Under the pieces are notes generated by a model, which saw only the letters and a list, made by a program, of their open reading frames with translations, had not been told where the DNA came from and did no database searches. Below are positions 30,801 to 40,911 of a DNA stretch of 63,709 nt, piece after piece; position 1 is the first letter of the stretch; every line of letters begins with the position of its first letter. Made by a program: the position numbers and the translations under genes. This stretch comes from a virus. The stretch spans positions 1-63,709 of the IMG/VR virus record IMGVR_UViG_3300050034_000204; one strand, 5' to 3'.

Positions 30801-32838
30801 AACCAAAGGATGCTTCCCCATATCCAATATTTGAATAATTAAAATCATATAAATTCTTTGTAAATTGAATAGTTCCATTTTCAATATATACGGGTTCGAG
30901 ATCAATGACTGCATTATTAAGTGAATTCTCTACTGCCATATATGTAATGCCATTATCATTTACTTGAATAGTATCGCCAGAAACATAAGTTATCTTAGGT
31001 AATTCTCCAATACTATCAATTGTATAAGTGGCAACATTTGAAGAAGAATAATTATTTGCATACCAATCTGAATATTCCCATTTATCTCTTAGATCATATG
31101 TACAAGAACGATCATATATCCAATCATCTCCATCTGAATATACAACACTCCAATTATTATTGAAGATAGAAGAATCACTTTGTACTAAAATACGAATACT
31201 TTCATCATATTCATCTGGATTCATTTCTTCTAGCGATTCGTAAGTATCAACCAATATATCATAGTCGGCTGGCGCTGGATCAAAATCTGATAAAGAAGAA
31301 ATAATATTTGAAGTTGCAACTGCGCTATTTGCTAAATGAGAATTTACAATTTCAAAATAAGTTTTAATTGCCAATACTCTATCTGAAAACAATGTCTGAG
31401 ATGGATTTGAAAAAATTCCAATTTGCTGTTGAGACGGCAAAGTATAATCGGGAACTAATTGCTCAGTTTCTTCTGAAGCTCCGCATAAACTATCAATAAA
31501 TTTTTGATATATAGGAGTTTCTATCCAAGATTTTGTTCCATTATTTCCAATAAGAGCAAACTCATTATGAATTTTATTATGAGAAGATTCCGAAATATAT
31601 TCAATATGGAGAATGGCAGTATATGCTGCCACATATGAATTTATATTCCACACTGCCACGCTATTTGTATCAATAGCAGAAATAATAGGAATTCCAGAAT
31701 TGGGGATATCCCCAATGCTATCTGCTAAAGATGAAATTGCTATTTTATGAAGAGTTCCATTTGCAGTTTTTCCATAAACCCAAAATCCATACTTCTTAGA
31801 AACAGAATCATACATATATGGAATATCTACTGATTCTAAATATCCAGTATCATCACTTTGAACATAGTCAGTTGGATCATTGGTACTTATCACCCATTCG
31901 TAAACTTTAATTGAGGTACTTGGAAACCAATCATTCCAATTTTGATATCGCTCTTCCAACGTTCCAACTTGACCATCAATTACTTTTAATAAATCAGTTT
32001 TAAACCAAGTCTTACCTTCATAGGAAGAACCCCAATAAGTTAATCCAGCATTCTGGGTTGTTATTGATCCGAGATTATTCCAAAGATCGGTACTGAAAAC
32101 ACTTCCGCTCTTTCCAGAATATAATGCTTTATATAAAATACCGCCATAATTAACAACATCATCAATGCTATAAATTGTTCCCGGTTTCCATTGTGGAATA
32201 TTATATACAGCAGGATCAATATCACAAATGTAATCTAAATTTTTTGTAAGATCACTGGGCAAGACTCCATGATATAAATCAACCACTTCTACATCAGTTA
32301 CCTTTTCTTTGGTTTCTGCATCATATATCCACGCAGAAGAAATACTGCTGCTATCAATCCGTGCTTCGCTCGGGGTTGATAAGGTCCAGCCATGTGATAA
32401 ATCTAAATTATTATAAATTGCAATTTGAATATCTGGATTATTTTTATCTAATACAAAGATATTATCGACTTGCCCATCATAAATTGCTGACGTATTATTA
32501 GCGCCGCCACTTATGGTAATATTAGACACTCTTGCTGGATTTAAAATATTATCATATGCTCCAATCCATGAACCATCTGTTTTAAGTATCTGATAAATTG
32601 AAATGCATTGATTAAATGATGGAATAGTATTACCAAACTGACTATTATTATCATCAAATAATGTTCCATCATCAAATGAAATCAAACTATCAATGCTGCC
32701 AGTTGTGCTGGTATATACTGCACCAAACATATCAGACGATAACCATTTAACAGATTGGCCAAAGTTTCTTCCGTACACGTTTCCCGAAGTTATTTCGCCT
32801 GACATTATATATTGGCTTTGCAGATTTCCACTATTCAT
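27814..32838 (-). CDS. Large tail/structural protein with C-terminal LamG-like domain, 1674 aa
   Basis: The late box GTTAAATA lies 5 nt before ATG 32838, so this gene is also likely leaderless. The sequence is rich in Ser, Asn, Thr and Tyr and beta-type throughout. The C-terminal region has another LamG-like unit (FTLEFFVRLNDLSNITILDG, ANNWNYIMIAGNTSNVEM). Several segments (ALDGNPIYGPYGYANANSTI and AIDGVPVYGPNKGNAVVV) resemble YHYH-type motifs used in large phage adhesins. Likely part of the baseplate or a tail fibre. Function inferred from size and context only. Confidence 0.6.
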   Translation of the reverse strand: MNSGNLQSQYIMSGEITSGNVYGRNFGQSVKWLSSDMFGAVYTSTTGSIDSLISFDDGTLFDDNNSQFGNTIPSFNQCISIYQILKTDGSWIGAYDNILNPARVSNITISGGANNTSAIYDGQVDNIFVLDKNNPDIQIAIYNNLDLSHGWTLSTPSEARIDSSSISSAWIYDAETKEKVTDVEVVDLYHGVLPSDLTKNLDYICDIDPAVYNIPQWKPGTIYSIDDVVNYGGILYKALYSGKSGSVFSTDLWNNLGSITTQNAGLTYWGSSYEGKTWFKTDLLKVIDGQVGTLEERYQNWNDWFPSTSIKVYEWVISTNDPTDYVQSDDTGYLESVDIPYMYDSVSKKYGFWVYGKTANGTLHKIAISSLADSIGDIPNSGIPIISAIDTNSVAVWNINSYVAAYTAILHIEYISESSHNKIHNEFALIGNNGTKSWIETPIYQKFIDSLCGASEETEQLVPDYTLPSQQQIGIFSNPSQTLFSDRVLAIKTYFEIVNSHLANSAVATSNIISSLSDFDPAPADYDILVDTYESLEEMNPDEYDESIRILVQSDSSIFNNNWSVVYSDGDDWIYDRSCTYDLRDKWEYSDWYANNYSSSNVATYTIDSIGELPKITYVSGDTIQVNDNGITYMAVENSLNNAVIDLEPVYIENGTIQFTKNLYDFNYSNIGYGEASFGSTSYDSEPYLEIRKIVRILNEIVLTLNEELSSAADAAFFSMIKYILYENSNLDWLFKTSFVTVDYNNRDLMTETNFEADNEDDIKNFMYETLPFHARIREFNNKYTGTEYGNVGVSDFDLPSQFDTNYYNMILATTNNPKMNSPFLPNCGVYGTANTMYVTSNITSNIASKTWKFAFDLVPSNNSAIQYSTFSTNYGSNVDLIMNNVDQSLGNAFPNALAIDGVPVYGPNKGNAVVVYYNANLATSEKHLINEAAAANVANGIVDQYGVLSYITLPEYLLGDSSSHSPIIGFALDGNPIYGPYGYANANSTIIIKQTSSYALSNIARLESSEIYNGLFVGNYTSPDGKYVDDYIYVEGSGTLDENNGKYCITPEYPNGTYAYFSTNTYPYVIGPTFRGIPYNLRYLYINNESIPFYPNGAVTIPFESVANTLSFIRSVDGSQLTDANTLSNTSVYSAWYNNYDYTISNLRVVDPGEGYINTSANIYASGANIVVKNIRLVEANIKSLGFDYSANDILELPSDAGNIIIDTVFSNGAIKSFNTEFADITYTSASSYIGVVPTNVTSNGSGATFNFKFGINDFTIYDGGSFTSTPTIIISDDYANVEATVVATLENSLVRELTSNIRFDRVSSNIELGESNIVYQTGSIVYLTANSAFMQATSNTTIGNVSEWTTANSESIATTTAANRIFAAYTPNANMRGNNYGHASNLTIESIPFSPTYTPPISTIFDYDYIDDSNVVLNLSWKPQQLNDSILSHEFPRFGNSSGYFNNSYIVANTGSTDINLGNANFTLEFFVRLNDLSNITILDGRTSNSSNMGAVISSSNGSIILTTANINITSNVEVSANNWNYIMIAGNTSNVEMYLNGNIVGISNASYDITDNALTLGASVDGGNIMNGYMDELRITKKFNRYANVASAIPSEPFPRSEYSDNYFSYTPILYGFESMTNESKLISFTGINSTKYVSDLSWNQKQLTIVGNVTVDGTSNDYIMLVKINE

Positions 32839-32843
32839 ATATG

Positions 32844-32851
32844 TATTTAAC
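32844..32851 (-). promoter_or_regulatory. Late box variant GTTAAATA, 5 nt before ATG
   Basis: Same box-N5-ATG geometry as the other leaderless genes, with a T at the second base. No Shine-Dalgarno close to the ATG. Confidence 0.5.
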
Positions 32852-32853
32852 CT

Positions 32854-35800
32854 TTAAAAGTTGAAGGAAATCCCATTATCTTGCATGGAATTGTCAATGG
32901 TTAGTATTATATTAGAATTGCTAGAATCCAACGAAGCAGAGATTCCGGTTTTCCCGTTCGAAGTATTAAGATCGGTAATTAACGTTGAAATATTACTTCC
33001 ACTTCTAGAAATTATCCAACTATTAACCATAATCTGCGATTGCGATAATTGATCTGAAGTAATATCACCCGTTGGGATTACTTTTTGTGTAGTATTATCG
33101 GTATCTAATATATACATGTATACTTTTCCAGCTTTTACAATTCCATCAACTCTAGAATTTTTACTGCCAACCAATAACTTTTTATCTCTAATAGAAACAC
33201 TACTACCAAATAATAAATCGTTGGAAGAAGGTGCTTCTACAAATTGAGTTAATACATATCTAGGACCATCGATTTCAATAGTACTTCCCGCCGCCACAAT
33301 ATTTGCAAATGATAATGTAGTATGATAATCCCTTGTTTCAAATATTGGATTAAGAATCGTATTTGCAGTAACTGAATAATTTGCACTTGAATTTGAATTG
33401 CTAATATAATTAATAGTATAATAATTTTGAGATAAAATACTTCCATTAATTTTTAAATATGAAATATCAGCAAATGCTGTATCGGGTACTAATGAAGAAA
33501 TTGCTGTTGAAGTTAATACTTTTTCAGAAATTCTGCTATAGATAGCAACTGCACCTGCTCCGCTATTATAAGAAGGCAGACCAATTGCAAGCATTGATGC
33601 AGTATCATCGCAACTCACCGATGTACCAAATCCATCAGAACTTGAAAATGAATATCCGGAATTGTTAAAGATATTCGTTCCTGCATTTTCAACAAAGTAA
33701 TTTTCAACACCATCTATAAATGTGCTATATCCACTTACTCCAATATTGTGAGAAGTTGTATCAATCGCAATTGTTGAATTTGATAGAACAGTATAATCTG
33801 TTCCTGCCAACAAAGTAATAACTTCATAGTTGGTATCGTTTTGAATTCTAATAAGTATTCCTCTAGAGTCTGTTAACGTTGCGGGCGATACCGTTATTTC
33901 AGAAGATGAAATACTTGAAATAGTATAATCCTCAGTATAATTTAGATTTTCATGCATGGAGTACATAGCAATATTGCTATTTCCCGTTGCAAACATGCAT
34001 TCCCCATCTAAACTTATTGTCAACGTATCCATGCTATGTATATTTGACATATTGCATTTATAAATTGAAGTATACTCTGGAAGAGAATTACTTGAATAGG
34101 AACCAACGTAGATATAACTATTTCCTCCAACCGCGCTATTTGCGCTTGCTGCAAATACTCCATTGTTTGATGCAACGCATCCGCCCAAATTAATAGTATC
34201 ATCTTGCATATATGAAAGATAAGTATCGGTCGCAGAAAATGTTGGATATACATTTCCATCTGAACTTTTATATTCGGTTACTGGTTTATATTGAAGCATA
34301 CCTCTATAGTTTTCAACATCAGCATCATATTGAGTATTGGGCTTTCCTAGCCAAACACTTTCAACATCGCTATCATATGATATAGCCGTGGAAATCGTTT
34401 CATCTATTAGTAATGAAGTTCCACTTATTTTAGTATTGTATGGAGTTATCAATTCATAATTGGCTTCGCCATATTCATCTTGATTAATAAAAATAAGCTC
34501 GGTATTAGCTGAAATATTGCTCGATCCAATATCATTAAATCTTAAATCAGATGATACCAATATATCAGTGGTCGATTCTGGGGTAGTATCCCATACTAAA
34601 TTAATAGATGAACTTACATTGGCATATATACATAGATTTGCATATGATTGTACGTTTCCATTATTATATGGAGAAATGTTATAACTTTCAACCTGATATG
34701 CTCCCTGTAATGTTACATTGGCATTTGCATCTACATAATCAATAACTACCAATCTATCTTTTTCGGTATCAATATTTGTAGTTAATCTAAATGAGATGAT
34801 ATTTCCGCCAAGTGAAGTAATTGAAGTTATTCCAGATGGTTGCCCTTGGAAGCGCAAGACGTTCCATTGATTATCTGCATCCACCGTGGTATCATTGGCC
34901 ACCCAAAAAACCCCTCCGCTTTTAGCTACTTTTAGAATAATTGGTATAATATTAGAATTTGCAGAAGTAAAATCTTCATAGGAATTGAAATATGTTCCAA
35001 TAATATCAGCATTGGAAAAGCTTGCACTTTTATTACGATTATAAGACTGCAAACGTTGCGGAACAATTGGCCCAGCCGTAGTAAATGCTTGACTATCTAT
35101 TGCTAAGTTTCCCCTTGTTTGAATAAAATCCTTATCCCAGTTTATTGATTTTTCAAATAAGGTGGATTCGGTTACTTGCAATGCAACATTGCTATTTGAA
35201 TTAGTTTCAGATACAAATGAAATTACTACTGGATTTTTTACGTTATAATCATTTGAAATAGATACATCACAATATCCACTTCTATTATCTGCGCCATATG
35301 TTCCGACTTTAATTGCATATTCTTCGGTATATGATAACTTAGAAGCAGCTTTATTAGAAGTTCCATAACTATATGTAGTAATAGCTCTTGATGTACCTTT
35401 TTCTTTGATCCATCCTCGATAATAATCAATTTGAGCGCCCTCGCTTAATTCTAAGGTACTCAACCACTGCCGTTCAATATAACCAAGAGTATTATTTCTC
35501 AATGTTATTAAATCAGTAATAAATGGACGATAACTGGTATTATATACCTTTGAAAAATCGGTTGTCTTCAAGGATATATTTGGAAGAACGTTATTTTTAA
35601 ACGTAATTGATATTTGTTTAAAATAGGATGATTGAAACGTGCTTGCGCCAATTACATCGCTAATTGCGTAATAATAAATGTTTTTATATTTTACAAGACT
35701 TCCAAATACATAATCCGTATTTGCTACCCACGTATCAACAGAAGAGGTTGTAAGAATAAATCCATCGGCATTGATAGTTCCATTCCATCCCCCGCTTCGT

Positions 35801-38800
35801 TGTCCGGAAAGTTTCAATCTAGTTTGGCGAATACCTGTGATCGGATCATATATAACATCGGAAAATGCAGTAGTATTATCAAAAACCAATCGGTGCTCAT
35901 AACTAATTATATCTGCATCAATGCATGCAATTACGCCGCCAGTTAAACTCTTGATAGTTGTTACATTATCTTCTCGAAATACATCCAAAGAACGTTGATC
36001 TATATACTTTCCAGATACATCTAATATGCTACTAATAGAAGGGTCTGATAAATCGTCTAATGTTCCAGATGTTGCCGAATATTCAAAAATAGAAGAACTT
36101 GGATTAAGGGCCAAGGATAGCCCATTATCGGTAGTTAGCGCCCATTTTATATATTGAATGCTAGAATCATACCAACCAATTCTTGATTGAGACGTATCCA
36201 ATGTAAAACTTACTCCAAGCGTAGTTAGATATTGTTCATAACCTGCCATGAAATTTATAACTTCTTGAATGCTGTAAAATATAGTGTTATATGATATTTT
36301 ACTTGAAGTCGTACTAAATTTCAAAGGATAATTATATATTGCTGTTCCAACTTTAAGTTGCTTCACAGAACCAGCCGTGGCTGCATAGATATTAAAATAT
36401 GGAGTTGTTTTGCTATATCCAGTAATTTGATAATATCCATTTGTGGTTTTTGATATAAGAAGTCCACTATAATTCAAAGTACTAGTTGGGGTACTTTTAT
36501 TCAAAAACATGTAATAATCGGTATCCGGAATCAATTCTTCTGTTGAAGTATCAAATGGATTATTGGGGTTTGCATATACTTCAATATCAGAAGGGGCGGA
36601 ATATCCTCCAACCGAATACATCAATTGTGGAGTAGTTAAAGATATATCCGTACTCAATAATGATTCATCCATATTCATTTTATTAAGATATTCATATGAA
36701 TAAACAAGAATTCCATTACTGGTTGAATCGGTTGGAATATCGCTAATTGTAGGGATTTCTCCATTATAAAGAAATTCCTTAAAATCAGAAGTAGGCAAAT
36801 AATTATTAGTATCCCATAGCATACCCAACACAAACATTGGATTCAATAAAGCTCTTGCTCGGAGTAAGGAAAACTGATAGCTGCTCGACCTTTTCCACGC
36901 AGTTTCAACGGGGCCACCATCGCCAAAAACGAAATCATTTTGCGCGGAAGAGGTATCATATACTCCCACCAAAGAAGTATTGGGGCTTTGAAAATTTCCG
37001 TATTCATCAACTGGAAGAACTTGCAATAATTCGTCTCTGGTGCCTATGGAGCTTGCCGTAGCACCGCTAGGATCGCTTATAGTTCCATTTGCGATATCTG
37101 ACCACATAATACTTTGGCCGTTCGTGTACGGGGCTACACCATATACTTCATCCCACCATGACGGCTTGACACTTAAATTAAGCATTTCCCATGGACGAGT
37201 ATGAACCATGTCTGTTCCATAAAAATAATTGTAGATCCCTCGCCAATAGCCATCCAAAAATGAATTGGATAACTTATCTTTAGATGATGACCAATTCCAA
37301 GTAAAATAATTGGATTCGTCATAAAAAGTATTAAGATAATTTACATTATATTCTGCAACCCATTCATAATACATTCTACTTAGAACTTCATTATATTCGG
37401 ACTTACTATATAAAGTATCCTTCCAGAATCCGCAATCGGGAACATAAGTTTGAATTGCATCGGAAATCAATTGATTATCTACTTTTAAATTATTATAAAT
37501 TCTTAATTCGTAATCAAGCAATACCTGATCACGATAATCTCCATAACAAGTAGTAATACTTCCATCATGGCCTCTTAATACATTTCTAGAAGTTTGATAG
37601 GTAGTATCTTTAAAAATTTCTGGTTTATAGGCTGGAGCTAATCCTAATTTTGCTGGAGTAGAAGGAATATAATTTCCTTTAGTAGAAGATACTTCATATC
37701 TATCTAAAACATCCCCAATTTTCAATGAAGTAGAAATAGTAAGAATAGTTCCGCTAACCGTATAATCTATTCCCTTAACTAACTGTACATCATTTAAATA
37801 TACATATAATGCATAATAATTAGCTTGAGAAAAATCATAGGTTTGAGATAGACTGAAAATTTTAGAATCAAATTTAGTAATTGTATGACTGGTTTCTGTT
37901 CCACCCCAATAACACATATCGCTATTTTCCCAAGCAGTATTTCCAGCAAGAGAAGTTGAAGCTAAACTAGATAGAACTGAATCGCATGCTACTTTTGGAG
38001 TTAATGATTCTGCATTAGATAATGTACCCAATGTATTAATGAATTTTTGTTTGAATAAAGTATAATCTTCTCCAGCCACTCGGATAGCTTTATCAATATC
38101 ATAATCTGTGTTACATAATAAAAGTGCTGGTATAAGTGCGAATGCTTCATTTTTACGAATATCAGCAGTGCGAATTTCACTTATATTCATTGTGTTCAAC
38201 GTGGCATTAAGAGGATTGTATTGAAATGCCGTTGGAACATCATACCATGCATTTGTAATAGGTGTTGATGAGATAACTCGAATTAATATTTCATCGGAGA
38301 TAGTAATATCTTGAGAAATTACAAAAATAATATTATTTCCACTTTGTGAAGATGTAAAAGTTACTTCTTCTCCATTTACATATACATAAGAAGTGGTATC
38401 GGATACAACAGTTCCATTATATAAAGTAATGGAAGAGCTATCTCCATTAGTCGATACAAAATTTTGATATAAGTGACTGTTTTGCTCAACATAATTCCAT
38501 TCATCATATAATGAATAATCTAATCCACTTGGATCAAGATACATAGGTTTTCCAACATTTATATTTTCGGCAGTGGTCAAACTATCATATGCAAAAGTAT
38601 CTGCATCATAATTATTAGAAAATACTACATCATTAAGATTTCCAATTAATCCATATGTTAGCGGGAATCCCAACACGGTGTCATCTGTTCCCGTTCCTTC
38701 TTCATACGAAAACAAAGAAGTACCTACAAACGTTGACGTGGTATAAGAAGACAAACTAACATTGTCAGAATCAAATAAATCAAATAACGGAGATTGCTGT

Positions 38801-39966
38801 AGAGAAGTTTTTCGCTGTGGAGAAACGACCCATTTATCTCCGTTCCATGATGCACTTCCAGATCCATATTCTGATCCATCGATAATTGATACACAATTAA
38901 TATCTTGTGCAGTATCATATATTGTTAAATGATAAGTATTATCCGATATACTTACTTTATAAATATTTTGTCTAACAATGTGATTTTGATCATTATTGAA
39001 AATGATAGTATCCCCATCATTAACTGCAATATCATCGCAAATAAATTCCACCGTAGTTCCATCAATTACCGAGAATGCATTTGGAGTATAATTATCAAAG
39101 TGAGTAACTGCCTCCAATCCAATCTTATTTGAGTTAATTAAAACAAGTGGAATAAATTCAATAATTGGACGATTTCCAATATTAAAAGAAGTGGGCGCCA
39201 CAAAATCTTCATATTGAGACAATAAAATTGTTATAATATCATTGACTACCGATGATGCCACCCAACAATTACTCATGGACCACAAGTTTTTATCAGAAGA
39301 TGCTCTATTGATCGTAACATAATCTGCTGCATAATTTTCTTCAATTGAAATGGTGGTATCAATCATATCATCGGAATTTGTTAAAGTAATATATGATCCA
39401 ACCCCATCAACAATAAATGTACCATCTGAACAAGAAATATACATTCCATTTGATAACGTAATAGAAGATAATGAATATGAACTTTGCCCAATAATTTCAG
39501 TTGAGGCAATATCACTTAATAATATTGGATAATCCCAATACCAAGTATCGCTTTTCTTTATCCAAGAATAATTAAAATAGTTTATTAATTTATCTTGATC
39601 AATGAATCCATTCCATTCGTAATAATTACTGGATAATAACCTATTCCACGAAGTAACATTGGCATTCTTTGCTGCTGCTGAATTCAAGATATCTATAAAA
39701 TTACTCACTGCCGTTATTTCCGAATCAGCATCATATGTTACAAATGCCGGTTCTGCTTGATAACTTTGCCGAGCCAAGGTGCTTTCTTTAATATATTGAC
39801 CATCCAATATAGAACCATTATATACAGTTCTTCCCACATATCCGCAAAATTTATCGATCACCGGAGTGGCGCTTAATCTATCCAGCGTGGATTGAAAAAA
39901 CTTTTTATTTGATACCGTTCCTAGATATGATGGTAAAAACTTAATTGCGCTATTTGATGTTGACAT
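32854..39966 (-). CDS. Giant virion structural protein, 2370 aa
   Basis: The largest gene in the window. It has tail-like phrases such as YWRGIYNYFYGTDMVHTRPW then KPSWWDEVYGVAPYTNG, which I associate with large structural proteins of T4-like and marine phages. A segment (FGTSVSCDDTASMLAIGLPS) reads like an FG-GAP beta-propeller repeat, and another (LLFGSSVSIRDKKLLVGSKN) repeats that type. Beta-rich throughout with many Ser, Thr, Tyr and Asn. Late box GATAAATA at 39984-39991 and AGAGG precede ATG 39966. It could be a long tail fibre or baseplate component. No signal peptide. Confidence 0.65.
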   Translation of the reverse strand: MSTSNSAIKFLPSYLGTVSNKKFFQSTLDRLSATPVIDKFCGYVGRTVYNGSILDGQYIKESTLARQSYQAEPAFVTYDADSEITAVSNFIDILNSAAAKNANVTSWNRLLSSNYYEWNGFIDQDKLINYFNYSWIKKSDTWYWDYPILLSDIASTEIIGQSSYSLSSITLSNGMYISCSDGTFIVDGVGSYITLTNSDDMIDTTISIEENYAADYVTINRASSDKNLWSMSNCWVASSVVNDIITILLSQYEDFVAPTSFNIGNRPIIEFIPLVLINSNKIGLEAVTHFDNYTPNAFSVIDGTTVEFICDDIAVNDGDTIIFNNDQNHIVRQNIYKVSISDNTYHLTIYDTAQDINCVSIIDGSEYGSGSASWNGDKWVVSPQRKTSLQQSPLFDLFDSDNVSLSSYTTSTFVGTSLFSYEEGTGTDDTVLGFPLTYGLIGNLNDVVFSNNYDADTFAYDSLTTAENINVGKPMYLDPSGLDYSLYDEWNYVEQNSHLYQNFVSTNGDSSSITLYNGTVVSDTTSYVYVNGEEVTFTSSQSGNNIIFVISQDITISDEILIRVISSTPITNAWYDVPTAFQYNPLNATLNTMNISEIRTADIRKNEAFALIPALLLCNTDYDIDKAIRVAGEDYTLFKQKFINTLGTLSNAESLTPKVACDSVLSSLASTSLAGNTAWENSDMCYWGGTETSHTITKFDSKIFSLSQTYDFSQANYYALYVYLNDVQLVKGIDYTVSGTILTISTSLKIGDVLDRYEVSSTKGNYIPSTPAKLGLAPAYKPEIFKDTTYQTSRNVLRGHDGSITTCYGDYRDQVLLDYELRIYNNLKVDNQLISDAIQTYVPDCGFWKDTLYSKSEYNEVLSRMYYEWVAEYNVNYLNTFYDESNYFTWNWSSSKDKLSNSFLDGYWRGIYNYFYGTDMVHTRPWEMLNLSVKPSWWDEVYGVAPYTNGQSIMWSDIANGTISDPSGATASSIGTRDELLQVLPVDEYGNFQSPNTSLVGVYDTSSAQNDFVFGDGGPVETAWKRSSSYQFSLLRARALLNPMFVLGMLWDTNNYLPTSDFKEFLYNGEIPTISDIPTDSTSNGILVYSYEYLNKMNMDESLLSTDISLTTPQLMYSVGGYSAPSDIEVYANPNNPFDTSTEELIPDTDYYMFLNKSTPTSTLNYSGLLISKTTNGYYQITGYSKTTPYFNIYAATAGSVKQLKVGTAIYNYPLKFSTTSSKISYNTIFYSIQEVINFMAGYEQYLTTLGVSFTLDTSQSRIGWYDSSIQYIKWALTTDNGLSLALNPSSSIFEYSATSGTLDDLSDPSISSILDVSGKYIDQRSLDVFREDNVTTIKSLTGGVIACIDADIISYEHRLVFDNTTAFSDVIYDPITGIRQTRLKLSGQRSGGWNGTINADGFILTTSSVDTWVANTDYVFGSLVKYKNIYYYAISDVIGASTFQSSYFKQISITFKNNVLPNISLKTTDFSKVYNTSYRPFITDLITLRNNTLGYIERQWLSTLELSEGAQIDYYRGWIKEKGTSRAITTYSYGTSNKAASKLSYTEEYAIKVGTYGADNRSGYCDVSISNDYNVKNPVVISFVSETNSNSNVALQVTESTLFEKSINWDKDFIQTRGNLAIDSQAFTTAGPIVPQRLQSYNRNKSASFSNADIIGTYFNSYEDFTSANSNIIPIILKVAKSGGVFWVANDTTVDADNQWNVLRFQGQPSGITSITSLGGNIISFRLTTNIDTEKDRLVVIDYVDANANVTLQGAYQVESYNISPYNNGNVQSYANLCIYANVSSSINLVWDTTPESTTDILVSSDLRFNDIGSSNISANTELIFINQDEYGEANYELITPYNTKISGTSLLIDETISTAISYDSDVESVWLGKPNTQYDADVENYRGMLQYKPVTEYKSSDGNVYPTFSATDTYLSYMQDDTINLGGCVASNNGVFAASANSAVGGNSYIYVGSYSSNSLPEYTSIYKCNMSNIHSMDTLTISLDGECMFATGNSNIAMYSMHENLNYTEDYTISSISSSEITVSPATLTDSRGILIRIQNDTNYEVITLLAGTDYTVLSNSTIAIDTTSHNIGVSGYSTFIDGVENYFVENAGTNIFNNSGYSFSSSDGFGTSVSCDDTASMLAIGLPSYNSGAGAVAIYSRISEKVLTSTAISSLVPDTAFADISYLKINGSILSQNYYTINYISNSNSSANYSVTANTILNPIFETRDYHTTLSFANIVAAGSTIEIDGPRYVLTQFVEAPSSNDLLFGSSVSIRDKKLLVGSKNSRVDGIVKAGKVYMYILDTDNTTQKVIPTGDITSDQLSQSQIMVNSWIISRSGSNISTLITDLNTSNGKTGISASLDSSNSNIILTIDNSMQDNGISFNF

Positions 39967-39983
39967 CTGGTTCCTCTATGGAA

Positions 39984-39991
39984 TATTTATC
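39984..39991 (-). promoter_or_regulatory. Late promoter box GATAAATA
   Basis: Leader of about 12 nt with AGAGG before ATG 39966. Confidence 0.6.
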
Positions 39992-40010
39992 CTCTGAAAA
40001 ACCATTAAAA

Positions 40011-40868
40011 TTAAGGTAGATAACTATAAAATACAATAATAGAATCTGAACTTTCTGGAGCAGAAATCATCGAAATGGTATTTCCACTAATAGAAAAATC
40101 CGAAGTATTATTTAACATCACGCCATTTAAATAAACATATAAATCATCTATGGGAGATGGTTCATACAAGATCACAAAACTTTTGTTATTTCCATTTAAT
40201 AACCCGGTTGGAGTTTCATAATCCGAATATGAATATAAAGATATATTTCCGTTGGCACTTTCGGAGCTTGTAATGGTAATATTATAATTTGCAGTGACAT
40301 TAGTAGTATATTGTATATCAAAACTATAAACATAGGATGATGCGCTTCCAGCTAATTCTGGCTTATTGCTTTCCATATTCTGATAAATGTTTGCCGTATT
40401 ATATAATACACTTGGAAATACTATACCAGATATTATTCCGCTATTTGCATCAAGAGAAAGATTGGATGGCAATGATCCAGAAATAATTTCAATATTTCCA
40501 AAGTATTCTGGAACATATACATTTGCAGCAATACTTATAGATAATTCTTGTGCAACTGGCCAAATTCCAAGATTTGCATTTGGAAATGATACCACAATAG
40601 GATGAGTCACAATGATGTTGTAGGTGCGATCCGTGACGACGGAATTGGATGTGGCTCTGATAGTGAATGAATAGGTTCCAATCGCTGCTAGGAGGCTCAC
40701 GGTTCCAGCAATCAATAGATTGTTGTATGTCAGCCCGCTTGGCAAGGTTCCGGAGATGATTTTGGTACTAGTTATGGAATTATCATAATCAAGTGACAAC
40801 GTATATGAAAAAGTTGAACCTTTTGAAACTGATCCAATATTACCTGCGGAAGTGATCCATTCAATCAT
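40011..40868 (-). CDS. Structural protein with putative Ig-like domains, 285 aa
   Basis: The segment GTLPSGLTYNNLLIAGTVS, then GTYSFTIRATSNSVVTDRTY is the He-PIG / putative Ig type (GxLPxGLxLxxxGxxGTPxxxGTYxFTVxAT). A second unit follows (GSLPSNLSLDANSGIISG). The C-terminal part (GLLNGNNKSFVILYEPSPID, LYVYLNGVMLNNTSDFSI) repeats the type found at the start of the 877-aa protein at 45224. Its ATG 40868 has a perfect TATAAATA exactly 5 nt upstream. Likely a virion surface or tail decoration protein. Confidence 0.7.
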   Translation of the reverse strand: MIEWITSAGNIGSVSKGSTFSYTLSLDYDNSITSTKIISGTLPSGLTYNNLLIAGTVSLLAAIGTYSFTIRATSNSVVTDRTYNIIVTHPIVVSFPNANLGIWPVAQELSISIAANVYVPEYFGNIEIISGSLPSNLSLDANSGIISGIVFPSVLYNTANIYQNMESNKPELAGSASSYVYSFDIQYTTNVTANYNITITSSESANGNISLYSYSDYETPTGLLNGNNKSFVILYEPSPIDDLYVYLNGVMLNNTSDFSISGNTISMISAPESSDSIIVFYSYLP

Positions 40869-40873
40869 ACATA

Positions 40874-40881
40874 TATTTATA
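40874..40881 (-). promoter_or_regulatory. Late promoter box TATAAATA, 5 nt before ATG
   Basis: Perfect T4 consensus. With T4 spacing, +1 is the A of ATG 40868, so a leaderless mRNA is predicted. The box abuts the IF-1 terminator. Confidence 0.8.
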
Positions 40882-40911
40882 AAAATAGCTCCCGTTAACG
40901 GGAGCTATTTT
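40882..40911 (-). terminator. Palindromic terminator after IF-1
   Basis: A perfect 30-nt palindrome (AAAATAGCTCCCGTT and its complement) that includes part of the IF-1 stop. The T-run continues straight into the late box. Confidence 0.85.
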
